A stretch of DNA of 64,000 nucleotides from Orlajensenia leifsoniae (GTDB lineage Bacteria; Actinomycetota; Actinomycetes; Actinomycetales; Microbacteriaceae), in NCBI RefSeq assembly GCF_004570845.1, contig NZ_SPQZ01000002.1, positions 682,001 through 746,000 of the forward strand, written 5' to 3'. Position 1 is the first letter of the stretch, and each line of letters opens with the position of its first letter. The position numbers and the translations under genes were made by a program. The notes beneath the pieces are model-generated. The model searched no databases. It saw only the letters and a program-made list of their open reading frames with translations, and was not told where the DNA came from. Positions 57,940 through 64,000 of this stretch are shown here, piece after piece.

Positions 57940-58629
57940 TCAGTACCAGCCGGCGTCCTCGGAGTGCGCCCACGCACCGCAGGGGCTTCCGTAGCGGTCG
58001 CCGATGTAGCCGAGCCCCCACGCGATCTGGGTGGCGGGGTTGGTCTCCCAGTCTCCGCCGGCGCTGCCCATCTTGGAACCGGGGAGGGCCTGCGGGATTC
58101 CGTAGGCTCCGCTCGAACTGTTGCTGGCGTAGACGTTCCAGCCCGATTCGCGGTCCCACAGTGCCACCAGGCAGCTGAACTCGCCGTCGCCCCATCCCCG
58201 TGCGTGCACCATGTCGAGGGCTATCGCCTGGGCCGTCCCGGGGTCGGGGTTGCCGGCGGGCGGTGCCCAGCCTGAGCTCTCCTCCTCCTCGACGGCGGCG
58301 GGCTCGATGATCACGGGCTCGGGTTCGGGCTTGGCCATCACGTCGTAGCCGTCGCGCTGGATCGTCACCTCGTACTCGCCGGCGACGTCGAGAGCCTGCA
58401 CGTCGGCGGGGTCGTACGCCTGCGGAACGCGGAAGTAGGGAGAGGCTGTCGCGCCCGAGTACGGGTCGACGACGTTCACGAGGATGAAGGCGGCACTGGC
58501 GGCGAACGCGAAGGCGAACAGTGCCGCGTGAGACCGGGACCGGCGACGCACCGGGGCGGGTCGCTTCATCGGTGTCGCGACCGCGACAGCGGTCTTGACG
58601 GGGACGAGTACTCCGGAATGCCTACCCAC
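57940..58629 (-). CDS. Exported transglycosylase-like protein (lytic transglycosylase/SLT-type fold)
   Basis: A 229-residue membrane-anchored or secreted protein. A basic N-terminus precedes one hydrophobic helix (about residues 32-52, ALFAFAFAASAAFILVNVV) and a linker. The C-terminal 90 residues are a compact lysozyme-like domain: FSCLVALWDRESGWNVYASNSSSGAYGIPQALPGSKM, with the catalytic Glu in DRESGW and the GIPQ motif, ending GLGYIGDRYGSPCGAW. It probably cuts or remodels peptidoglycan. GTG 58629 has GAGGAAT just upstream and TAGCAT 9 bases upstream. Confidence 0.9.
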   Translation of the reverse strand: MGRHSGVLVPVKTAVAVATPMKRPAPVRRRSRSHAALFAFAFAASAAFILVNVVDPYSGATASPYFRVPQAYDPADVQALDVAGEYEVTIQRDGYDVMAKPEPEPVIIEPAAVEEEESSGWAPPAGNPDPGTAQAIALDMVHARGWGDGEFSCLVALWDRESGWNVYASNSSSGAYGIPQALPGSKMGSAGGDWETNPATQIAWGLGYIGDRYGSPCGAWAHSEDAGWY

Positions 58630-58685
58630 GATTCCTCGATGCTAGCCCAGAAGGCCCGCCGACGACCACCTTCGCACCGCGTGGC

Positions 58686-59234
58686 TCACCGAACGGCCAA
58701 CATCACGTCGACGACGCTGTCGAGCACGATGTCGACCTGAGCCTCGCGGTACCCGCCGCGCTGAGGACGGAAGACAGCCGTGCGCACGTCGTCGACGGTG
58801 AGCGCGTAGCCGTCCTGGAAGTAGCGGGTGAGCTTGGCGGCGAACTTGTCGACGTCCGCGACGCTGTAGCCCTCGGTGAGGATGCTGGTGCGCTGGAAGC
58901 GATGGCCCTTCTCCCGATCGAGCCGGTTGAGGATGACCTGGGCGGTCTGGCGGGCCTCGCGGTACCACTCCTCGTTCCCGGCACCCTGCAGTGCCCGATC
59001 ACGTTCACGGGCGGCGAAGGCGTCCTCGAGACGCTCGAGCGCCGCGTCGACGTGCTGCGTCGAGTAGCCGCCCTTCTGCATCGAGAATGCCGTGCGACGG
59101 ATGTCGTCCGCCACCATGGTCGCCGTCGTGGGGTCGGAGTCGTAGGCGACGCGCGCCTCCGCGAGGAACGCCTCGACCTGGTCGACGTTGTAGCCGGGCT
59201 TGCCTCTACCGGCGCGGGGGAAGGTGGTACTCAC
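58686..59234 (-). CDS. DivIVA-domain repeat protein
   Basis: A 182-residue protein built of repeated short DivIVA-like modules: GYNVDQVEAFL near the start, GGYSTQHVDAAL, GYSVADVDKFAAKL and GGYREAQVDIVLD. It corresponds to the DivIVA-domain repeat family common in actinobacteria downstream of cdsA and may take part in cell-envelope localisation. GTG 59234 is adopted, with CAGAAT 6 bases upstream. It follows cdsA by 21 bases and may belong to the rpsB-cdsA transcription unit. Confidence 0.88.
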   Translation of the reverse strand: MSTTFPRAGRGKPGYNVDQVEAFLAEARVAYDSDPTTATMVADDIRRTAFSMQKGGYSTQHVDAALERLEDAFAARERDRALQGAGNEEWYREARQTAQVILNRLDREKGHRFQRTSILTEGYSVADVDKFAAKLTRYFQDGYALTVDDVRTAVFRPQRGGYREAQVDIVLDSVVDVMLAVR

Positions 59235-59255
59235 GGGAACATTCTGCCAAACAGA

Positions 59256-60278
59256 TCAGGCGAAGATGAGGAACAACGCGTAGGTGATCACGGCCGACGG
59301 CAGGATCGAGTCGAGCCTGTCGAGGAATCCACCGTGTCCGGGGAGCCAGGAGCTCATGTCCTTGATGCCGAGGTCGCGCTTCAGCAGCGATTCGGCGAGG
59401 TCGCCGATGGTCGCCGAGAGCACGATGGCCACGCCGAACACCAGGCCGAACCACCAGGGCATCTGCAGCATCAGCACGGCGAGGAGTACTCCCCCGACGA
59501 GGCTCGCAGCCACGGCGCCCGCGAAGCCCTCCCAGGTCTTCTTCGGGCTGATGCGCGGGGCCATCGGATGCCGCCCGAAGGAGAGGCCGCTGGCGTACGC
59601 GCCGGTGTCCACGGCGATCACGAGGATCAGGAACGCGAGGATCCAGTACTCGCCGCCCTCGCGCGCGAGGAGAAGCACGGTGAAGCTCATGAACAGCGCC
59701 ACGTATATGAGGACGAAGATCGCGGAGCCGACGTCGCGCAGCAGCGAGCTGCCGTCCACCCGCCGCCCGGGCAGCAACGTCTCGATGAGTCGCCACAGCG
59801 TGACGAGGGCGATGCCGCCGACGAGACCGAGCCACTGGCCGGCGCCCGACCAGAACCACGTCAGGGGGATCATCGCGACGGTGGCGAAGATGACGGGGAT
59901 GACCGGCACCATCCGGCCCGACCGCCGCAGGCCCTGGCTCAGCTCGTAGACGGTGAAGAAGACGATGAACGCTCCGAAGAGGAGGAACAGTTCCTTCACC
60001 ACGATGAGGCTGAAGAGCATGGCGAAGCCGAGCGCGAGGCCGATGAGGATCGCGAGGATCAGATTGCGACCCGTGCGGGCCTGGATCTTCTCGCTCGTCG
60101 CCTCGATCTTGCCGCGTGTCGCCTCGAACTGACGCTCGATGTCCGCGCGCGTCGACTCGAGCTGGCGCTCGATGTCGGCGCGGGTCGCCTTCACCTGGGC
60201 TCGGACGTCGTCACGCTTCCCATCGCGCTTGCGGCGAGGATCCCGGGTTTCCGGCGCGGGTTCATCAGGAGCGGACAT
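59256..60278 (-). CDS. cdsA: Phosphatidate cytidylyltransferase CdsA with hendecad N-terminal extension
   Basis: A 340-residue integral membrane enzyme making CDP-diacylglycerol for phospholipid synthesis. The C-terminal signature SLLKRDLGIKDMSSWLPGHGG followed by FLDRLDS is the CdsA family motif, and about eight helices precede it. The first 70 residues are an extra cytoplasmic extension: a basic stretch, then three 11-residue units (ATRADIERQLE, STRADIERQFE, ATRGKIEATSE) at residues 31-63, predicted to form a coiled coil. It overlaps or abuts frr (5-base gap) in the ribosomal operon. Confidence 0.95.
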   Translation of the reverse strand: MSAPDEPAPETRDPRRKRDGKRDDVRAQVKATRADIERQLESTRADIERQFEATRGKIEATSEKIQARTGRNLILAILIGLALGFAMLFSLIVVKELFLLFGAFIVFFTVYELSQGLRRSGRMVPVIPVIFATVAMIPLTWFWSGAGQWLGLVGGIALVTLWRLIETLLPGRRVDGSSLLRDVGSAIFVLIYVALFMSFTVLLLAREGGEYWILAFLILVIAVDTGAYASGLSFGRHPMAPRISPKKTWEGFAGAVAASLVGGVLLAVLMLQMPWWFGLVFGVAIVLSATIGDLAESLLKRDLGIKDMSSWLPGHGGFLDRLDSILPSAVITYALFLIFA

Positions 60279-60283
60279 CAGCC

Positions 60284-60838
60284 CTAGACCTCGAGGAGTT
60301 CGGCTTCCTTGCGCTTCAGTGCGTCGTCGATGGCGTCGACGTGCGTCTTGGTCACCTGCTCGAGTTCCTTCTCGCCGCGGGACACCTCGTCGTCGCCGAC
60401 TTCGCTCTTCAGGGCGTCGAGCTCGTCCTTGGCCTTGCGGCGGATGTTGCGCACGGACACCTTCGCGTCCTCGCCCTTGCTCCTGACGATCTTGACGAAC
60501 TCCTTGCGGCGGTCCGCCGTGAGCTCGGGAAGGGTCACCCGGATGATGTTGCCGTCGTTCGACGGGTTCGCACCGAGGTTGGGGGTGTCGCGGATGGCCT
60601 GCTCGATGTCGCGCAGGGCGCTCTTGTCGTAGGGCGTCACGACGAGGGTGCGGGCCTCGGGGTTCGCCAGCGAGGCGAGCTGAGCCAGCGGCGTCGGCGT
60701 GCCGTAGTAGCTCACCATGATCTTCTGGAAGAGCTGGGGGTTCGCGCGCCCGGTACGCACGGAGGAGAAGTCGTCTTTGGCGACTTCGACCGCCTTGCTC
60801 ATGCGGGCAGCGGCATCGGACAGGACATCCGCGATCAC
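60284..60838 (-). CDS. frr: Ribosome recycling factor
   Basis: A 184-residue ribosome recycling factor that, with EF-G, splits post-termination ribosomes. Conserved parts include [55 protein letters not shown] and the C-terminal helix [13 protein letters not shown] 60838 is preferred because GGAG lies upstream and the conserved N-terminus [13 protein letters not shown] begins there. It sits between pyrH and cdsA. Confidence 0.97.
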   Translation of the reverse strand: MIADVLSDAAARMSKAVEVAKDDFSSVRTGRANPQLFQKIMVSYYGTPTPLAQLASLANPEARTLVVTPYDKSALRDIEQAIRDTPNLGANPSNDGNIIRVTLPELTADRRKEFVKIVRSKGEDAKVSVRNIRRKAKDELDALKSEVGDDEVSRGEKELEQVTKTHVDAIDDALKRKEAELLEV

Positions 60839-60872
60839 GGTGACTCCTTCTGGAAGGTTCTTGAGGGAAAGC

Positions 60873-61589
60873 TTAGTTGCTGACGACGGTGCCGAGGTCG
60901 GCACCGAGAATGGCGGCGGTCACGTTGCCCGCCGGCTCCATGCCGAAGACCTGCATGGGCATGTCGTTGTCCATGCAGAGGCTGAAGGCCGTGGAGTCGA
61001 CGACCTTGAGGCCCTGCTGGAGCGCCTCCTGGTATGTGATCCTGTCGATCTTCTTCGCGTCGGGGTTGGTGCGCGGGTCGTCGTCGTAGACGCCGTCGAC
61101 GCCGTTCTTCGCCACGAGCACGACATCGGCCTCGATCTCGAGCGCACGCTGAGCTGCGACGGTGTCGGTCGAGAAGTACGGCAGGCCTGCTCCGGCCCCG
61201 AAGATGACGACACGACCCTTCTCGAGGTGTCGCTCCGCCTTGCGGGGGATGTAGGGCTCGGCGACCTGGGTCATCGAGATCGCTGACTGCACGCGCGTCT
61301 CGAGACCGGCCTGCTCGAGGAAGTCCTGGAGGGCGAGGGCGTTCATGACGGTGCCGAGCATGCCCATGTAGTCCGCGCGTCCACGGTCCATGCCGCGCTG
61401 GGAGAGCTCGGCCCCACGGAAGAAGTTGCCGCCGCCGACGACGATGGCGATCTCGACCTGGGTGGCGGCATCCGCGATCTCCCGCGCCAGTGCACTGACG
61501 ACATCGGGGTTGACGCCGAGGGATCCGCCGCCGAAGGCCTCTCCCGAGAGCTTGAGGAGCACGCGCCGCCTCGTGTGGGTTCCGTTCAT
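60873..61589 (-). CDS. pyrH: UMP kinase
   Basis: A 238-residue bacterial UMP kinase of the amino-acid-kinase fold. Motifs are [12 protein letters not shown], the glycine-rich [15 protein letters not shown]-like [17 protein letters not shown] and [17 protein letters not shown]. It phosphorylates UMP to UDP and is usually inhibited by UTP. ATG 61589 is the first sensible start, 34 bases upstream of the frr start region; a plausible AAAGGAT precedes it. Its upstream gene is tsf beyond the terminator. Confidence 0.97.
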   Translation of the reverse strand: MNGTHTRRRVLLKLSGEAFGGGSLGVNPDVVSALAREIADAATQVEIAIVVGGGNFFRGAELSQRGMDRGRADYMGMLGTVMNALALQDFLEQAGLETRVQSAISMTQVAEPYIPRKAERHLEKGRVVIFGAGAGLPYFSTDTVAAQRALEIEADVVLVAKNGVDGVYDDDPRTNPDAKKIDRITYQEALQQGLKVVDSTAFSLCMDNDMPMQVFGMEPAGNVTAAILGADLGTVVSN

Positions 61590-61672
61590 GCTGGACGCAT
61601 CCTTTTCGTCGACTGTGTTCAACCTACTGTGCCCCGACTGCGGGGCGTGCCACCGCACGCGCGATGGCAGAG

Positions 61673-61710
61673 AAAAAGGAGCCCGGATCGTTGATGATCC
61701 GAGCTCCTTT
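61673..61710 (-). terminator. Rho-independent terminator after tsf
   Basis: AAAGGAGC and CCGGATC at 61675-61689 pair with GATCCGAGCTCCTTT at 61696-61710 (one mismatch, 6-base loop). On the minus strand the hairpin is followed by TTTTT (61677-61673). It lies 11 bases after the tsf stop and separates rpsB-tsf from pyrH-frr-cdsA. Confidence 0.92.
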
Positions 61711-61721
61711 CACTGTGCGTG

Positions 61722-62552
61722 TTACGCGCCGACCTTGAAACGGGCGAAGCCCGAGATCGTGAGTCCGGCATCCGAGACGACCTTGGCGACGGACAGCTTG
61801 TTGTCCTTCGCGTAGTCCTGCTCGAGCAGGGCGACCTGCTTGAAGTAGGCGCCGACGCGACCCTCGATGATCTTCGGGAGGGCGGCCTCGGGCTTGCCCT
61901 CCTCGCGGGAGATCTGCTCGACGATGGCGCGCTCCTTGTCGACGGCGTCAGCCGGGACATCCTCGCGGGTCAGGTACTCGGGGTTGGCGAACGAGATGTG
62001 CTGCGCGATCGACCGAGCGGTCTCAGCGTCTGCACCGGCGTAGCCGACGACGACGCCGACCTGCGGGGGCAGGTCCTTCGACGTCTTGTGCAGGTAGATC
62101 GCGAAGTTCTCACCGGAGACGAGAGCGACGCGGCGCAGCTCGATCTTCTCGCCGAGGATGGCGGCCTCTCCGTCGATGAGGTCGGCCACGGTGCCACCGG
62201 CGGCGGGGGCAGCGAGGCCCTCCTCGACGGATGAGGCACCAGACGCGGCGACAGCGGCGAGGACCTTCTCGGACAGCGCGACGAACTTGTCGCCCTTGGC
62301 GACGAAGTCGGTCTCGCAGGCGAGCTCGATCAGCGTGGCGGTTCCGTTGCCGTTCTCGACGGCGGCGACGAGGCCCTCCGAGGTGGAACGGTCGGCACGC
62401 TTCGCGTTGCCCTTCGCACCCTTGAGACGGAGGATCTCGGTTGCCTTCTCGACGTCACCCTCGGCCTCGACGAGCGCAGCCTTGGTGTCGGACATTCCGG
62501 TACCGAGCTGCTCGCGCAGAGCCTTGAGGTCGGCGATGTTGAAGTTAGCCAT
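61722..62552 (-). CDS. tsf: Elongation factor Ts
   Basis: A 276-residue EF-Ts, the guanine-nucleotide exchange factor of EF-Tu. The N-terminal UBA-like domain ADLKALREQLGTGMSDTKAAL carries the TGxxDxKxAL signature; the core contains TLIELACETDFVAKGDKFVAL and the closing coiled-coil region. ATG 62552 lies 23 bases after rpsB; both are co-transcribed and end at the terminator at 61673-61710. Confidence 0.98.
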   Translation of the reverse strand: MANFNIADLKALREQLGTGMSDTKAALVEAEGDVEKATEILRLKGAKGNAKRADRSTSEGLVAAVENGNGTATLIELACETDFVAKGDKFVALSEKVLAAVAASGASSVEEGLAAPAAGGTVADLIDGEAAILGEKIELRRVALVSGENFAIYLHKTSKDLPPQVGVVVGYAGADAETARSIAQHISFANPEYLTREDVPADAVDKERAIVEQISREEGKPEAALPKIIEGRVGAYFKQVALLEQDYAKDNKLSVAKVVSDAGLTISGFARFKVGA

Positions 62553-62575
62553 AGAGCTTCTCTTTCGTATCGTGG

Positions 62576-63508
62576 TTACTTGGCGTCGGCGGAAGCTGCG
62601 GCAGCCTCGACCGGTGCCTCGACGGGAGCCTCGGCCTCGACGACCTCGAGGGGCGTCTCAGCGTCTGCGACCTCGACGGCGACGTCGGCCTCAGCGGCGT
62701 CGGCGACCTTCTCGGTCTCGGCCGAAGCCTGCGCCGGGGTGCTCTCGGAACCGGCCTGGAGAAGCTCGGCCTCCCACTCGGCGAGCGGCTCAGCAGGCTC
62801 CTGGCCCTCTTCCGGCTTCTGGTGACGCTGGACGAGGCCCTCGGCCGCAGCATCGGCGACGATGCGGGTCAGCAGTGCGACGGAGCGGATGGCGTCATCG
62901 TTGCCCGGGATCGGGTACTGGACGTCGTCCGGGTCGCAGTTGGTGTCGAGGATGGCGATGACAGGGATGCCCAGCTTGTGCGCCTCGTCGATCGCGAGGT
63001 GCTCCTTCTTGGTGTCGACGATCCAGATCGCGGACGGCGTCTTCGTGAGGTTGCGGATTCCACCGAGGCTCTTCTGAAGCTTGATGAGCTCGCGCTTCTG
63101 GATGAGCAGTTCCTTCTTGGTGTATCCACGGCTCGTGTCGTCGAAGTCGACCTCCTCGAGCTCCTTCATGCGAGCGAGGCGCTTGGAGACCGTCTGGAAG
63201 TTGGTGAGGAGTCCACCGAGCCAGCGCTGGTTGACGTAGGGCTGGCCGACGCGGAGCGCCTGCTCGGCGATGGATCCCTGAGCCTGCTTCTTCGTTCCGA
63301 CGAAGAGGATGGTGCCGCCGTGAGCGACGGTCTCCTTCACGTAGTCGTAGGTCTTGTCGATGAAGGCAAGCGACTGCTGCAGGTCGATGATGTGGCTACC
63401 CGAGCGCTCGGCGAGGATGAATCGCTTCATCTTCGGGTTCCAACGGCGGGTCTGGTGCCCGAAGTGAACGCCGCTGTCGAGCAGCTGGCGAATGGTGACG
63501 ACGGCCAT
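62576..63508 (-). CDS. rpsB: 30S ribosomal protein S2
   Basis: A 310-residue ribosomal protein S2. The start [27 protein letters not shown] and the core (INQRWLGG-like [33 protein letters not shown]) are canonical. The last 65 residues form an Ala/Glu/Val-rich acidic tail found in actinobacterial S2 but longer than the enteric form. AAGGAG precedes the ATG at 63508 (about 10 bases upstream). A 150-base leader separates it from its likely promoter. Confidence 0.98.
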   Translation of the reverse strand: MAVVTIRQLLDSGVHFGHQTRRWNPKMKRFILAERSGSHIIDLQQSLAFIDKTYDYVKETVAHGGTILFVGTKKQAQGSIAEQALRVGQPYVNQRWLGGLLTNFQTVSKRLARMKELEEVDFDDTSRGYTKKELLIQKRELIKLQKSLGGIRNLTKTPSAIWIVDTKKEHLAIDEAHKLGIPVIAILDTNCDPDDVQYPIPGNDDAIRSVALLTRIVADAAAEGLVQRHQKPEEGQEPAEPLAEWEAELLQAGSESTPAQASAETEKVADAAEADVAVEVADAETPLEVVEAEAPVEAPVEAAAASADAK

Positions 63509-63664
63509 GGCCGTACTCCTTCTTCTCAGTTATGCCTCCGATCGGATGATCGGACGCCCTGGTGCCCGGCGCACGCCCGCTGCCCCTCGCGAGAGGTGCA
63601 GACTGAGTGGGTGTGTCGGCCGATACGGCACGCGTAGTCAGCGCTCGAAGGCGCTGCTCGGATC
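63509..63664 (-). promoter_or_regulatory. Long 5' leader of rpsB
   Basis: About 150 untranslated bases lie between the TAGACT box and the rpsB ATG, with several GC-rich inverted repeats (for example AGCGCTCGAAGGCGCT at the promoter end). An S2-responsive autoregulatory leader is possible, but I do not recognise a specific Rfam-type structure. Confidence 0.35.
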
Positions 63665-63670
63665 AGTCTA
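63665..63670 (-). promoter_or_regulatory. -10 box TAGACT of rpsB-tsf
   Basis: TAGACT (minus strand) is the best -10 candidate for the rpsB-tsf operon. Unlike the leaderless genes it lies about 157 bases upstream of the start codon. Confidence 0.5.
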
Positions 63671-63777
63671 GCAGTTCATGGATGCGCAACTCCCCCACAT
63701 CTGCGACCTGCGCCGGCGACTCCCACCGGGTGGCTCGACGTTCGTACCGACGGCTTCGGGGAACGGATGCTGGAGGC

Positions 63778-64000
63778 ATGATTTCCCGTCTCGGCCGCGG
63801 TCTGCGACTGCTCGCGTTGTGCGCCGCCGTGGGCGTTCTCGGGTTCGGCGCCTCGTCCGCTGCCGGCGGCGCCAGCAGCACCGAGGTGGCGCCCGACCCG
63901 GGGTGGCGGTGGCCGCTCGCCCCGCCGGTGAATGTCGCTGCGCCGTTCCTGGCGCCCGCAACGCGCTACAGCGCCGGGCACCGGGGCATCGACCTGGTCG
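63778..64000 (+). CDS. Exported M23-type peptidase, 5' part
   Basis: The first 74 codons of an exported protein, cut by the window end. A signal peptide (RLGRGLRLLALCAAVGVLGFGASSA, residues 4-28) is followed by PGWRWPLAPPVNV, FLAPATRYSAGHRGIDLV. The W-x-W-P-L ... Y-x-x-GHRGIDL layout is that of M23 (LytM/lysostaphin-type) metallopeptidases, where the His is the first zinc ligand. GGAGG precedes the ATG. M23-like genes are commonly found divergent from rpsB in actinobacteria. Catalytic completeness cannot be checked from this fragment. Confidence 0.85.
   Translation, partial: MISRLGRGLRLLALCAAVGVLGFGASSAAGGASSTEVAPDPGWRWPLAPPVNVAAPFLAPATRYSAGHRGIDLV

Overview
The window is 64 kb of ordinary, gene-dense, high-GC actinobacterial chromosome. 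I read it as a member of the Microbacteriaceae. The reasons are the actinobacterial GlgE glycogen pathway, DivIVA-domain coiled-coil proteins, a GatCAB/LigA/MnmA/cysteine-desulfurase block, a YkoE-type thiamine transporter under a TPP riboswitch, many leaderless start codons preceded by TANNNT, and the very frequent octamer CGGATGCC/GGCATCCG. I see no transposase, phage gene, CRISPR array or replication origin, and no gene-free stretch longer than 300 bases.

Layout. 1-5.7 kb (+): two tandem M1 aminopeptidases (the first cut by the window edge), an MscS channel and a truncated globin. 5.8-9.2 kb: a flavoprotein dehydrogenase, a conserved hypothetical and an acyl-CoA thioesterase. 9.2-11.7 kb: an ECF sigma factor with its anti-sigma factor, divergent from a Tat/lipoprotein Rieske protein and a DUF2231 membrane protein; both promoters carry the same ECF-type signature. 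11.7-15.0 kb (-): hotdog thioesterase, EttA, a small lipoprotein and SSB. 15.2-18.4 kb (+): aldo/keto reductase, EamA transporter and two small hypotheticals, closed by a perfect 20-bp hairpin. 18.5-24.5 kb: NadE, a BP74-like lipoprotein, a cation/proton antiporter, tRNA-Arg(TCT), a thioredoxin-like protein, oligoribonuclease, tRNA-His(GTG), a minimal metallopeptidase and a D,D-carboxypeptidase homologue that lacks catalytic residues.

24.5-28.4 kb (-): TPP riboswitch, ECF thiamine-type transporter (S component, fused double ATPase, EcfT) and an overlapping P-loop kinase. 28.4-41.2 kb (-): a GerW-like protein, DNA polymerase IV, a Gly-rich protein, gatC-gatA-gatB, a Tat-exported phosphoesterase, ligA, mnmA and a cysteine desulfurase. 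The last two fit together as sulfur donor and tRNA 2-thiolation enzyme. 41.3-50.9 kb: glycogen/alpha-glucan metabolism (glgX, ybaK, glgP, glgE, glgB). 51.0-54.0 kb (-): a thioredoxin/TPR protein overlapping a large three-segment membrane protein with an internal lipobox. 54.1-58.6 kb: a hendecad-repeat DivIVA/Scy-like coiled coil, an AI-2E family permease, a hydrolase, a zinc-ribbon protein and a transglycosylase-like protein. 58.7-63.5 kb (-): the classic rpsB-tsf-pyrH-frr-cdsA order followed by a DivIVA-repeat protein. 63.8 kb-end (+): the start of an exported M23-like peptidase.

The least explained features are a dispersed family of about 90-bp intergenic palindromes at gene 3' ends, a triple 34-bp repeat associated with one of them, the mirrored ECF promoters, hendecad coiled coils in both a DivIVA-type protein and the CdsA N-terminus, and the disarmed carboxypeptidase. 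All functional statements come from reading motifs in the translation; no database search was run.
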